Below the pieces are notes generated by a model. That model was not told the DNA's origin. It did not search any database and worked only from the letters and a program-made list of their open reading frames with translations. A program made the position numbers and the translations under genes. DNA of 64,000 nucleotides from Mycobacterium pinniadriaticum. GTDB taxonomy: Bacteria > Actinomycetota > Actinomycetes > Mycobacteriales > Mycobacteriaceae. Positions 17,770 through 26,835 of the stretch are shown here, piece by piece. Positions within the stretch are counted from its first letter, which is position 1; the number at the start of each line of letters is the position of its first letter. The stretch covers positions 61,397 to 125,396 of the forward strand of contig NZ_JAPJDO010000015.1 in NCBI RefSeq assembly GCF_026242045.1. Reading direction: 5' to 3'.

Positions 17770-18390
17770 ATGAAAGCAGACCCGTCTCCGCTTGACAAGA
17801 CCGGGACCGCGGGCCGGCCCCGCGATCCGCGTATCGACGCTGCCATATTGCGTGCGACCGCGGAGCTGCTTGTCGAAATCGGTTATCCGAATCTGACTTT
17901 GGCGGCGGTCGCCGAACGGGCGGGGACGACGAAGACGGCCCTGTACCGCCGTTGGTCCAGCAAGGCGGAGTTGGTCCACGAAGCCGCGTTTCCGACCGCG
18001 CCGACCGCACTGGCCACTCCGGCGGGCGATATCGCCGCCGATGTGCGGGCAATGCTGCAGGCCACGCGGGACGTCTTCACCAGCCCGGTGGTGCGGGCCG
18101 CCCTGCCCGGTCTGATCGCCGATATGGGTGCCGATCCCGAGCTGAACGCGCGGGTGATGGCCCGCTTCACCGATCTGTTCGCCGCGGTCCAGGATCGGCT
18201 GGTCGAAGCGGTGCACTGCCGCGAAGTTCACGCCGATGTGGACCCCGAACGCCTCATCGAACTGATCGGTGGTGCGACGATGATGCGGTTGTTGCTGCGC
18301 CCGGACGACATCCTGGACGCGAACTGGGTCGACCAGACGGCGGCGATCCTGGTGCACGGGGTGGCGCTGCAGAGAAGAGGGATGCCATGA
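17770..18390 (+). CDS. TetR/AcrR family transcriptional regulator, Rv3167c-like
   Basis: A 206-residue regulator. The N-terminal helix-turn-helix reads ATAELLVEIGYPNLTLAAVA, then ERAGTTKTALYRRWSSKAEL; the C-terminal ligand domain has the TetR_C profile (ALPGLIADMGADPELNARV). Position and sequence fit M. tuberculosis Rv3167c, whose loss is reported to raise PDIM and change host-cell behaviour. The start is set by the ATG right after the inverted repeat at 17750-17768. Its last four bases overlap the SDR start (ATGA), so both are one transcript. It likely represses itself, the SDR and the divergent Rv3168/Rv3169 pair. Confidence 0.87.
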   Translation: MKADPSPLDKTGTAGRPRDPRIDAAILRATAELLVEIGYPNLTLAAVAERAGTTKTALYRRWSSKAELVHEAAFPTAPTALATPAGDIAADVRAMLQATRDVFTSPVVRAALPGLIADMGADPELNARVMARFTDLFAAVQDRLVEAVHCREVHADVDPERLIELIGGATMMRLLLRPDDILDANWVDQTAAILVHGVALQRRGMP

Positions 18391-19274
18391 CGGGACGACT
18401 GGCCGGCCGAACCGCCATCGTCACCGGCGCCAGCCGCGGGCTCGGCCGCGCGACCGCGCTGGCCCTGGCGGCCGAGGGCGCCGCGGTGGCGGTGGTGGCC
18501 CGAACCGAGCAGCAGTGGGACGAACGGTTGCCGGGCACCATCGGCGAGACCGTCGCGGCCGTCGAAGCCGCCGGCGGGCGCGCGGTGGCGATCCAGGCCG
18601 ACCTGCTGGAGCGCGATGACCTGCCCCGCCTGGTCGACGAGGCCCGTGCGGCATTCGGGCCGGTCACCATCCTGGTCAACAACGCGGCGTTCACCGCTCC
18701 CGGTCGCCCGCCCAAGCCGGAGGGCGCACCGAAGCAGCCCAAGCCGAAGCGCGCGCCGGCGGCGGCCAACGCAGATTGGCCCGGATTCCTGGCGATCCCG
18801 CCGAACGCGTATCGCCGTCATTTCGAGATCGGGGTGTTGGCCTCCTACGAGCTCATCCAGCTGGTGTGCCCGGACATGTTCTCGGCGGGTGTCGGGTCGA
18901 TCATCAACGTGACGTCGGTGGCCTCGCGGGTCCCGGGTGATGGGCCCTACCGGAGTTTCGACGGTGGGGTGCTGCCCGGCTACGGCGGGTCCAAGGCGGC
19001 GCTGGAGCACCTGACCTGGTGCGCGGCTTATGATCTGCAGCGCCACAACATCGCGGTCAACGCGCTGTCACCCTCGCGGCCGATCCCGACGCCTGGGTTG
19101 TCGTACTACCGCAGCGAATTCGACAACGTGTCCGGCGAGGATGAGTTCGCTCGCGCGGCCGCTGAACTGGCGCTCGTCGACCCGAACGTCGTGACGGGCC
19201 GCACGATCGGGCACCTCGAGGTGCTCGACGGCAGCTTCGCGCCGTTCACGAACACCGCATCCGCGTTGGGCTAG
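18387..19274 (+). CDS. short-chain dehydrogenase/reductase
   Basis: A 295-residue SDR. The cofactor motif is TGASRGLG near residue 12, then VNNAAF, and the active site has Ser in INVTSVAS and YGGSK near residues 198-202. An unusual Lys/Pro-rich insertion (PKPEGAPKQPKPKRAPAAAN) sits after the NNAA motif, lengthening the usual 250-residue fold. Translation is coupled to tetR through ATGA. The oxidised or reduced substrate is unknown; regulation by the adjacent TetR is expected. Confidence 0.85.
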   Translation: MTGRLAGRTAIVTGASRGLGRATALALAAEGAAVAVVARTEQQWDERLPGTIGETVAAVEAAGGRAVAIQADLLERDDLPRLVDEARAAFGPVTILVNNAAFTAPGRPPKPEGAPKQPKPKRAPAAANADWPGFLAIPPNAYRRHFEIGVLASYELIQLVCPDMFSAGVGSIINVTSVASRVPGDGPYRSFDGGVLPGYGGSKAALEHLTWCAAYDLQRHNIAVNALSPSRPIPTPGLSYYRSEFDNVSGEDEFARAAAELALVDPNVVTGRTIGHLEVLDGSFAPFTNTASALG

Positions 19275-19276
19275 CG

Positions 19277-19404
19277 ATGAGTGACCAGGCGAGCCCGTTC
19301 CGGGCCGATCTGTTGGCCGGGAAGGTCGCTCTCGTCACCGGTGGTGCGACCGGCCTGGGTCTGGAGGTCGCCGGCCTGCTGGGAACGCACGGGTGCAAGC
19401 GCGC
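19277..19404 (+). pseudogene. truncated SDR N-terminus, cut at dispersed repeat copy C
   Basis: An ATG two bases after the SDR stop encodes MSDQASPFRADLLAGKVALV and then the intact NAD-binding motif TGGATGLGLEVAGLLGTHG. The match stops after about 40 residues, exactly where repeat copy C begins, and the frame reads through repeat-derived residues to a stop at 19468. The rest of the SDR is absent from the window. The remnant suggests that the repeat was involved in, or marks, a deletion endpoint. Confidence 0.7.
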
Positions 19405-19464
19405 CGAGATCGACGTAATGCTGCTGTCTACTCGCGCTTTCGCGGCCAAACGTTGGTTTGGGCG
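19405..19464 (+). repeat. 60-bp dispersed repeat, copy C
   Basis: It starts CGAGATCGACGT and ends GTTGGTTTGGGCG and aligns gap-free with copies A and B. It lies between the SDR stub and the stop codon of the convergent enoyl-CoA hydratase gene. Confidence 0.85.
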
Positions 19465-20226
19465 CTAGAGAATTTGCCGTTTGTTGCGCTCGGCGACCTC
19501 ACGCTGTCGGGCCGCCAGCTGTCCGGTGTCCACCATCGTGGTGCCGGCGACCGTGCGTTCGGCCTTCAGCGCCGGTCCGGTGATCGCCGCGGTGCCGCTG
19601 CGATAGATCTCTTTGAGGCCGGCCATGGTCGGTGCCGGCACTTCCGCGATCTGGTTCGCCAGTTCGAGAGCACGGGGCAGAAGCTGTTCGTGGTCAACCA
19701 CTTCGGTGACCAGCCCGATACGTTCTGCACGGTGCGCGTTGACCACTTCGCCGGTCATCGACAGTCGCCGGGCCATCCCGGAGCCGACCAGCCGGGGCAG
19801 CCGCGCCGTCATCCCGCCACCGGGCAGGATGCCGACCCGGGCGTGGGTGTCGGCGAAAACCGCACGCTCCGAAGCGATCAGGAAGTCACACGCCAGTGCG
19901 ATCTCCAGGCCGCCGGTGAACGTCGGTCCGTTCACCGCCCCGATGACGGGTTTGCGTAGCGCGACGATCGCGTCCATGCAGTTCATCTTGTCGAACCGGC
20001 CGAAGTAGTCCATGCCCAGGCTCTGCGCTTGTTTGAGGTCGACACCCGCGCAGAACGCCGGATCCGTTCCGGTGAGCACCACGGCGCGGATCGAGTCGTC
20101 GCCGTCGGCCTCGCCGAGTGCGGCGTGGAGCCCTTCGAACAGTTCGGTGCTCAGCGCGTTGCGCACCTCGGGCCGGTTCATCGTCAAGACCCGGACGGCG
20201 CCATGGTCATCGCTGAGAAGGATCAT
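19465..20226 (-). CDS. enoyl-CoA hydratase/isomerase family protein
   Basis: A 253-residue crotonase-fold protein. It shows the CoA/oxyanion motifs AFCAGVDLKQ and VNGPTFTGGLEIALACDF, and the catalytic-region stretch FADTHARVGILPGGGMTARL. The position equivalent to the first hydratase Glu is Gly-Leu-Glu in TGGLE, while the second lies in HARVGILPGGG where Glu is not obvious, so isomerase or another crotonase activity is possible. The stop codon abuts repeat copy C. It begins where nuoN ends, so it may be weakly co-transcribed with the nuo operon upstream. Confidence 0.85.
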   Translation of the reverse strand: MILLSDDHGAVRVLTMNRPEVRNALSTELFEGLHAALGEADGDDSIRAVVLTGTDPAFCAGVDLKQAQSLGMDYFGRFDKMNCMDAIVALRKPVIGAVNGPTFTGGLEIALACDFLIASERAVFADTHARVGILPGGGMTARLPRLVGSGMARRLSMTGEVVNAHRAERIGLVTEVVDHEQLLPRALELANQIAEVPAPTMAGLKEIYRSGTAAITGPALKAERTVAGTTMVDTGQLAARQREVAERNKRQIL

Positions 20227-21791
20227 CAGGTCAGGAATCTAGCCGCATGGTCGACAAGGTCGAGCAGCGGCTGGGGTAGAGCCCCGAGCGCGAACGTGAT
20301 GGCCGCGGTGAGCGTGATCGTCGCGACGCTCAGCGAACTGGGCGTGACCACCTCCGGCGCGTCCTCGGGAGGATCGGTGAAGAACATCAGCACGATCACC
20401 CGCACGTAGAAGTATGCGGCGATCGCCGAGGCGATCACACCCACCACCACCAAGGGAATGGCCCCGCCCTGCCCGGCCGCCTTGAACACCGCGAACTTGC
20501 TGACGAATCCGCTGGTGAGCGGGATACCGGCGAAGGCGAGCAGAAACAGCGAAAACACCACGCCGACAAGCGGGTATCGGCGGCCGAGCCCCGCCCAGCG
20601 GGCCATGCCGGTCTCCTCGGCACCGCCGGCGTCGCGGACCACACTGACCACCGCGAAGGCGCCCAGCGTAGAGAAGCCGTAGGCGAACAGATAGAACAGC
20701 GTGGCCGACACCCCTTCGGGATTCGCGGCGATCACTCCGGTGAGGATGAAACCGGCGTGGGCCACAGCGGAATACGCGAGCATCCGCTTGACATCGGTCT
20801 GCGTCACCGCGGTTATGGTGCCGACGGCCATGGTCAGGATCGCGATCGCCCACAGCACGGGTCGCCAGTCGTGGTTGAGGCCGGGGAGGGCGACGTAGAA
20901 GATGCGCAGCATGGCGCCGAAGGCGGCGATCTTGGTGGCGGCGGCCATGAAGGCGGTGATCGGGGTGGGTGCGCCTTGGTAGACGTCGGGAATCCAGGAG
21001 TGGAAGGGGACGGCGCCGACCTTGAAGAGCAGGCCGACGGTGACCAGGGCGGCGCCGATGAGGGCCAGGGTGGTGTTGTCGGTGGTGGTGTCTATGGAGT
21101 GGGCGATACCGGTCAGGCTCAGGGTGCCGGCGTAGCCGTAGAGCAGGGCGATGCCGTAGAGGAAGAAAGCCGAGGAGAAGGCGCCGAGGAGGAAGTACTT
21201 CAGGGCGGCTTCCTGCGAGAGCAGTCGGCGGCGCCGCGCCAGGCCGCACATCAGGTACAGCGGCAACGAGAACACTTCCAGCGCGATGAACATCGTCAAC
21301 AGGTCATTGGCGGCCGGGAACAGCATCATGCCGCCGACGGCGAACATGGTCAGCGGGAACACTTCGGTCTGCACCAGCGCGGCCTTGGTGGCGATCTTCT
21401 CGGCGATGCTGCCCGGCACCGCCGACGCGTCGGCGGTGAATGCGTCCAAACTGGCTGCGCTGTCGCCGGATTCGGCAGGCACCCGCCGTTCAGCGATCAG
21501 CAAGACGCCGAGCACCCCGATCAGCAGGATCGTGCCCTGCAGGAACAGTGCCGGCGCATCCACGGCAACAGCGCCGACCACCACGGCCTGACCGACCCCG
21601 CCATGCAGATCGCGCGCCACCAGGACCACGGCGACGAAGGCCGCCACCAGGCCGCCCAGGCTCAGCGTGACCTGGATGGGGTAGCGGCTCTTGCGGGGCG
21701 CGAACGCTTCGACGAGCACCCCGGCGACGGCCACCCCGAGGATGATCAGCATCGGTGAGAGTTGGCCGTATTCGATGCTGGGTGGGTTCAT
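20226..21791 (-). CDS. nuoN: NADH-quinone oxidoreductase subunit N
   Basis: A 521-residue membrane antiporter-like subunit of complex I with about 14 helices. Conserved features include FIALEVFSLPLYLMCGLARR, EAALKYFLLGAFSSAFFLYG with its functional Glu and Lys, KVGAVPFHSWIPDVYQGAPT and TQTDVKRMLAYSAVAHAGFI. It pumps protons together with NuoL and NuoM. The ATG at 21791 overlaps the nuoM stop (ATGA), showing translational coupling. It is the last gene of the 14-gene operon. Confidence 0.97.
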   Translation of the reverse strand: MNPPSIEYGQLSPMLIILGVAVAGVLVEAFAPRKSRYPIQVTLSLGGLVAAFVAVVLVARDLHGGVGQAVVVGAVAVDAPALFLQGTILLIGVLGVLLIAERRVPAESGDSAASLDAFTADASAVPGSIAEKIATKAALVQTEVFPLTMFAVGGMMLFPAANDLLTMFIALEVFSLPLYLMCGLARRRRLLSQEAALKYFLLGAFSSAFFLYGIALLYGYAGTLSLTGIAHSIDTTTDNTTLALIGAALVTVGLLFKVGAVPFHSWIPDVYQGAPTPITAFMAAATKIAAFGAMLRIFYVALPGLNHDWRPVLWAIAILTMAVGTITAVTQTDVKRMLAYSAVAHAGFILTGVIAANPEGVSATLFYLFAYGFSTLGAFAVVSVVRDAGGAEETGMARWAGLGRRYPLVGVVFSLFLLAFAGIPLTSGFVSKFAVFKAAGQGGAIPLVVVGVIASAIAAYFYVRVIVLMFFTDPPEDAPEVVTPSSLSVATITLTAAITFALGALPQPLLDLVDHAARFLT

Positions 21792-23353
21792 GGACGGATC
21801 CCCTCTGCGACCTTGGGCGCCGGGTCGGGTTGGTGAATCGAGGTCAGGGTTGCCGTCACCGCGGGGTTGATGACGTCGAGGGCGATCTTGGGGTACACCC
21901 CGAGACCGATCAGCAGGGCGATCAGCGGTGCCACCACCAACAGCTCGCGGGGCCGCAGATCCCGAACCTTGTCGTTGCCGTCGGCGACGGGCCCGGTCAT
22001 CATGCGCTGATACACCCACAGGATGTAGACCGCCGAGAGCACCAGCGCGGCCGAGGCGATCACGGCGAACGCCGGGTAGCGGGTGAACGTGCCGATGAGC
22101 ACCAGGAATTCGCTGATGAACGGCGCCAGTCCGGGAAGTGACAAGGTCGCCAGGCCCGCCACCAGGAAGGTGCCGGCCAGGATGGGGGCGACTTTCTGGA
22201 CTCCGCCGTAATCGGCGATGAGGCGGCTGCCGCGGCGGCTGACCAGGAATCCGGCGATCAGGAACAGGGCGGCGGTGGAGATGCCGTGGTTGACCATGTA
22301 GAGGGTGGAGCCGGCCTGTCCCTGGCTGGTCATGACGAAGATGCCCAGGATGATGAAGCCGAAGTGGCTGATCGAGGTGTAGGCGATCAGCCGCATGACA
22401 TCGGTCTGGCCGATGGCCACGACAGCTCCGTAGACGATGCCCACGACCGCGAGTGCGATGATCAGCGGCCGGAAATAGGTTGCCGCGTCGGGGAACAGCG
22501 GCAGACAGTAGCGCAACATCCCGAACGTGCCGACCTTGTCCATCACGGCCATCATCAGCACCGCCGACGCCGGGGTGGCCTGCACCGCGGCGTCCGGCAG
22601 CCATCGGTGGAACGGCCACAACGGGGCCTTGACGGCGAAGGCGAACATGAACCCCGCGAACAGTGCGTTGGCGATGCCGGGGCTCATGGTGAATTTCCCG
22701 GTGGCGACGGCGTCGGCGATCGCACGGAAGTCGAAGGTTCCGGCGTCGAACGCCTTGCTGGCGGAGGTGACCACGTAGAGCCCGATGACGGCGGCCAGCA
22801 TGATCAGCCCGCCGAACAGGTTGTACAGCAGGAACTTCACCGCGGCTTTGGACCTACCGGCCCCGCCGAATCCGCCGATGAGGAAGTACATCGGGATCAG
22901 CATGGCTTCGAAGAAGACGTAGAACAGCAGGATGTCGAGGGCGACCAGCGACATCATCACCATGCCTTCGATGGCCAGCGTCAGCGCGATGTAGCTGTGT
23001 GGTGCCCGGCCGGACAGCCCGGGCCGGTCGTCGGCGTCGTTCCAGCCGGCGATCAGCAGGATCGGTACCAGCACGGCGGTGAGCACCACCAGGGCCAGCG
23101 CGATCCCGTCGAGACCGAGAATGTAGCCGGTGCCGAAAGACGGGATCCACGGATGGTTTTCGACGAACTGGAACTGCCCGCCGGCCGGGTCGAACCGCAC
23201 CGCCAGCAGAAGCGACAGCGCCAGCACCACCAGCGAGACTGCGACGCCGGCGTACTTGGCGAACTGCCGCGACGAGGCCGGAAGCACGATGATCACCGCG
23301 GCGCCGAGCACCGGGATCGCCCAGAGGATGGTCAGCCAGGGGAGGTTCGTCAT
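21788..23353 (-). CDS. nuoM: NADH-quinone oxidoreductase subunit M
   Basis: A 521-residue polytopic subunit. Landmarks are FFEAMLIPMYFLIGGFGG, the lysine-bearing AVKFLLYNLFGGLI, KAPLWPFHRWLPDAAVQATP and QTDVMRLIAYTSISHFGFI. The ATG at 23353 is chosen because GGAGGTG lies at ideal spacing; an upstream in-frame GTG at 23368 would overlap nuoL. It forms one of three proton channels in the membrane arm. Confidence 0.97.
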   Translation of the reverse strand: MTNLPWLTILWAIPVLGAAVIIVLPASSRQFAKYAGVAVSLVVLALSLLLAVRFDPAGGQFQFVENHPWIPSFGTGYILGLDGIALALVVLTAVLVPILLIAGWNDADDRPGLSGRAPHSYIALTLAIEGMVMMSLVALDILLFYVFFEAMLIPMYFLIGGFGGAGRSKAAVKFLLYNLFGGLIMLAAVIGLYVVTSASKAFDAGTFDFRAIADAVATGKFTMSPGIANALFAGFMFAFAVKAPLWPFHRWLPDAAVQATPASAVLMMAVMDKVGTFGMLRYCLPLFPDAATYFRPLIIALAVVGIVYGAVVAIGQTDVMRLIAYTSISHFGFIILGIFVMTSQGQAGSTLYMVNHGISTAALFLIAGFLVSRRGSRLIADYGGVQKVAPILAGTFLVAGLATLSLPGLAPFISEFLVLIGTFTRYPAFAVIASAALVLSAVYILWVYQRMMTGPVADGNDKVRDLRPRELLVVAPLIALLIGLGVYPKIALDVINPAVTATLTSIHQPDPAPKVAEGIRP

Positions 23354-23358
23354 CGTGG

Positions 23359-25242
23359 TCACCTCCACGCCGTGAACAGGACGACGGCGATCACGAGTGC
23401 CGCACCGGCCAGCATCGACAGTGCGTAGGAGCGGGCGAACCCGGTCTGCAGCTCACGCAGCCGATCCGAGATCCGGCCAACGACGTAGGCCAGCCCCTGC
23501 GTCACCCCCTCGACACCCTTCTCATCTACGACCACAAGGCCTTTGGTCAACTCCTGGCCGCCGCGCATGAAGACCGCCTCGTTGACCGCGTCGCCGTACA
23601 GGTCCTTGCGCGCCGCGACCGTGAGCGCCGACACGTCGAGCGGCGCGGTCTCGGGAACCTTGTGCATCGCGTACTGCCGGTAGGCCACGGCGATGCCGAT
23701 GGCGACGACGCCCAGGGCGGTGACGGTGGTGATCCAGGCCGGGATGGTGTGGTGGGTCTCGTGGTGGCCGACGACGGGTTGCAGCCAGTGCTGCAGCGTG
23801 TTGCCGACGGCCAGGAAGGCACCGGCGCCGACGGAGCCGAACGCCAGCACGATCATGGGTCCGGTCATCACGGGGGGTGATTCGTGGGGGTGCGTGTTGG
23901 GTTTCCAGCGTTTCTGGCCGAAGAAGGTGAGCAGCATGACGCGGGTCATGTAGAACGCGGTGATCCCGGCACCCAGCAGGGCTGCCCCGCCCAGCAGCCA
24001 GCCTTGGAGGCCGCCGCTGTTGAGGGCGGTTTCGATGATCGCGTCTTTGGAGAAGTAGCCGGCGAACGGTGGGACGCCGATGATGGCCAGATATCCCAGG
24101 CCGAAGGTGACGAACGTGATCGGTAGCAGGGTGCGCAGGCCGCCGTAGCGGCGCATGTCGGTCTCGTCGTCCATGGCGTGCATGACCGAACCGGCACCCA
24201 GGAACAGGCCGGCTTTGAAAAAGCCGTGCGTGAGCAGGTGCATGATCGCCACCGCATACCCGGCAGGGCCAAGTCCGGCGGCGAGCACCATGTAGCCGAT
24301 CTGGGACATGGTGGAGGCGGCCAAGGCCTTCTTGATGTCGTCCTTGGCGCAGCCGATGATCGCCCCGAACAGCAGGGTGACCGCACCCACGGTGACCACG
24401 GCGGCCTGCGCGGCCGGGCTGTGGTTGAAGATCGGGCCCGAGCGCACGATCAGATACACCCCGGCCGTGACCATGGTGGCGGCATGGATCAGGGCGCTGA
24501 CGGGGGTGGGACCTTCCATCGCGTCGCCGAGCCAGGACTGTAATGGCACCTGGGCGCTCTTGCCGCACGCGCCCAACAGCAGCAATAACCCGACCGCTGT
24601 CACGGTGCCCGACGTCATCGCCGGCGCCGAGGAGAACACGGTGTCGTAGCTGACCGAACCCAGGCTGGCGAACAGCACCATCAGCGCGATCGCCAATCCC
24701 ATGTCGCCGACCCGGTTGACCACGAACGCCTTCTTCGCCGCGGTCGCCGCGGTCGGCTTGTAGGACCAGAACCCGATCAGCAGATAGGAAGCCAGGCCGA
24801 CCCCTTCCCAGCCCAGATACAACCCCAAGTAGTTGTCGGCCAGCACCAGCAGCAGCATCGCGGCGACAAACAGGTTGAGGTAGGCGAAAAACCGCCGCCG
24901 GTCGGGATCTTCGGCCATGTAGCCGACCGAGTAGAGGTGGATCAGGGCGCCGACGCCGGTGATGAGCAGCACGAAACACAGCGACAGCGCATCCAACTGG
25001 AGGCCGAAGTCGACGTGCAGGACCCCGACGGGTACCCAGGAGAACAACACCTCGTGCACCACCCGGTCTTCGGCGGGCAGGCCGAGCAGATGGGTGAACA
25101 ACACTGCACCGCAGGCAAAAGCGCCGATCACCGTGGCACACCCCAGCAGGTGTCCCCACGCGTTCGTGCGTCGTCCGCCCAGCAGCAGGATCACCGCCCC
25201 GGCCAGGGGCAGCGCAATCGTCAGGATCAGCAGCGTCGTCAT
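23359..25242 (-). CDS. nuoL: NADH-quinone oxidoreductase subunit L
   Basis: A 627-residue protein, the largest antiporter-like subunit, with the C-terminal amphipathic connecting helix region (PVVGHHETHH, then VDEKGVEGVTQGLAYVVGR). Conserved channel motifs are YLGLYLGWEGVGLASYLLIG, KKAFVVNRVGDMGLA, APLQSW-equivalent VPLQSWLGDAMEGPTPVSAL and CAKDDIKKALAASTMSQIGY. The ATG at 25242 lies 11 bases after the nuoK stop. It is the distal proton pump of complex I. Confidence 0.97.
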   Translation of the reverse strand: MTTLLILTIALPLAGAVILLLGGRRTNAWGHLLGCATVIGAFACGAVLFTHLLGLPAEDRVVHEVLFSWVPVGVLHVDFGLQLDALSLCFVLLITGVGALIHLYSVGYMAEDPDRRRFFAYLNLFVAAMLLLVLADNYLGLYLGWEGVGLASYLLIGFWSYKPTAATAAKKAFVVNRVGDMGLAIALMVLFASLGSVSYDTVFSSAPAMTSGTVTAVGLLLLLGACGKSAQVPLQSWLGDAMEGPTPVSALIHAATMVTAGVYLIVRSGPIFNHSPAAQAAVVTVGAVTLLFGAIIGCAKDDIKKALAASTMSQIGYMVLAAGLGPAGYAVAIMHLLTHGFFKAGLFLGAGSVMHAMDDETDMRRYGGLRTLLPITFVTFGLGYLAIIGVPPFAGYFSKDAIIETALNSGGLQGWLLGGAALLGAGITAFYMTRVMLLTFFGQKRWKPNTHPHESPPVMTGPMIVLAFGSVGAGAFLAVGNTLQHWLQPVVGHHETHHTIPAWITTVTALGVVAIGIAVAYRQYAMHKVPETAPLDVSALTVAARKDLYGDAVNEAVFMRGGQELTKGLVVVDEKGVEGVTQGLAYVVGRISDRLRELQTGFARSYALSMLAGAALVIAVVLFTAWR

Positions 25243-25253
25243 AGCGGTGCCGT

Positions 25254-25553
25254 TCAATGCCGCAGCAGATGCGCGTCGTCGACGTTGGCGCTGCGTCGGG
25301 TGCGGAAGATGGTCATGATGATCGCCAACCCGACCACCACCTCGCAGGCGGCGACCACCATGGTGAAGAACGCCACCACCTGGCCGTCCAGATGGCCATG
25401 CATCCGGGAGAACGTCACGAACGCCAGATTGCACGCGTTGAGCATCAACTCCACACACATGAACATCACGATCGCGTTGCGCCGCAACAACACCCCCGCA
25501 GCACCGATCGTGAACAACAACGCCGACAAGTACAGGTAATTGTCCGGATTCAT
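25254..25553 (-). CDS. nuoK: NADH-quinone oxidoreductase subunit K
   Basis: A 99-residue three-helix subunit, the same length as in M. tuberculosis. The buried glutamates lie in MFMCVELMLNACNLAF and AACEVVVGLAII. The start overlaps the nuoJ stop as ATGA. It links the quinone-binding module to the antiporter subunits. Confidence 0.97.
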   Translation of the reverse strand: MNPDNYLYLSALLFTIGAAGVLLRRNAIVMFMCVELMLNACNLAFVTFSRMHGHLDGQVVAFFTMVVAACEVVVGLAIIMTIFRTRRSANVDDAHLLRH

Positions 25554-26284
25554 CGCTGACCGTCCCCACGAAGGATCGTGCTCACCGACGATTCCTCCTC
25601 GGTGCCGTCGGGTAGCCGGGCGGCGGTGTCGACGGCGTTGTGGCGGGCATAGACTCCCGGGTTGGGCAGCGGGGTGGCGCGCGCTCCGGTCTGGAAGCGT
25701 TCGACCACCAACTCGCGCTGAGTTTTTCGACGTTCGAACCGCTCCCGATGCGCCAACACCATCGCCCCCAGGGCCGCGGTGATCAACAACGCACTGGTCA
25801 GCTCGAACGCCCACAAATCTCGGGTGAAGATCAACGTGGCCAAGCCCTGCACATTGCCCCCCTCGTTGGCCTGCGCCAACCCGACGAATCCCGTCGTCGC
25901 CACCGTGCCGATTCCGGCGACCAACAGAATGCCGAACCCCAGGCCGGCCACGATGGCCGCAACCCGCTGACCCCGAATGGTTTCCACCAACGACTCCGAG
26001 GAGTCGACACCGATGAGCATCAGCACGAAGAGGAACAGCATCATCACCGCACCGGTGTAGACGACCACCTGCACGACGCCGAGAAAAAGGGCCTCCTGTG
26101 CGACATAGACCATCGCCAGCGCGATCATCGTCGTCGCCAGGAAGATGGCCGAATAGACGGCCTTGGGTGCCGCGACGACGCCGATCGCACCCGCGATCGC
26201 GATGACGGCGAGAATCCAGAACGCCACCGCCTCGGGTGTGGATGTGCGGGTGAGGGTTTCGGCCGCCAACAGTGTGGTCGTCAT
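25550..26284 (-). CDS. nuoJ: NADH-quinone oxidoreductase subunit J
   Basis: A 244-residue subunit with five helices. The third helix carries the conserved YTGAVMMLFLFVLMLIGV motif whose pi-bulge couples quinone reduction to proton pumping. The hydrophilic C-terminal tail of about 60 residues (from AHRERFERRKTQRELV) is longer than in E. coli and typical of actinobacteria. Start and stop overlap nuoI and nuoK. Confidence 0.97.
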   Translation of the reverse strand: MTTTLLAAETLTRTSTPEAVAFWILAVIAIAGAIGVVAAPKAVYSAIFLATTMIALAMVYVAQEALFLGVVQVVVYTGAVMMLFLFVLMLIGVDSSESLVETIRGQRVAAIVAGLGFGILLVAGIGTVATTGFVGLAQANEGGNVQGLATLIFTRDLWAFELTSALLITAALGAMVLAHRERFERRKTQRELVVERFQTGARATPLPNPGVYARHNAVDTAARLPDGTEEESSVSTILRGDGQR

Positions 26285-26835
26285 CGAACCTCCTCTGCGG
26301 TCGACCTAATCCCCGAGTCGCTTCGCTCCTGCCCGCCGATGTGTCCGAGGTAGTAGTCGTCGTCGGTGGTCCCGGGTGCCATCGGATGGGGCGGCGGTTG
26401 CATCCCGGGTTGTAGGGGGGCCAGGAGTTTGTCCTTGCCGTAGATGAGGTCCGAGCGGTTGTCGTCGGCCATTTCGTAGATGTTGGTCATGGTCAGCGCG
26501 CGGGTGGGGCAGGCCTCGATGCACAGTCCGCAGCCGATGCAGCGCAGGTAGTTGATCTGGTAGACGCGTCCGTAGCGCTCTCCGGGCGAGAAGCGTTCGT
26601 CCTCGGTGTTGTCGGCGCCCTCGACGTAAATCGCATCCGCGGGGCACGCCCAGGCGCACAATTCGCAGCCGATGCATTTCTCCAGCCCGTCGGCGTAGCG
26701 GTTGAGCTGGTGGCGGCCGTGATAGCGGGGTGCGACCGGGCCCGGCTTTTCCGGATACTCCTCGGTGATGGGACGTTTGAACATCGTCGAAAACGTCACC
26801 CCGAAACCCTTGACCGCATCGAGGAACTTAGGCAT
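26281..26835 (-). CDS. nuoI: NADH-quinone oxidoreductase subunit I
   Basis: A 184-residue peripheral subunit with two 4Fe-4S motifs, CIGCELCAWACP and CIGCGLCIEACP, for clusters N6a and N6b that pass electrons to NuoB. The C-terminal tail GGQERSDSGIRST resembles the duplicated GGQERSDPGIGT unit at the NuoC N-terminus; at DNA level both come from a related short repeat. Its start overlaps nuoH by eight bases. Confidence 0.97.
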   Translation of the reverse strand: MPKFLDAVKGFGVTFSTMFKRPITEEYPEKPGPVAPRYHGRHQLNRYADGLEKCIGCELCAWACPADAIYVEGADNTEDERFSPGERYGRVYQINYLRCIGCGLCIEACPTRALTMTNIYEMADDNRSDLIYGKDKLLAPLQPGMQPPPHPMAPGTTDDDYYLGHIGGQERSDSGIRSTAEEVR

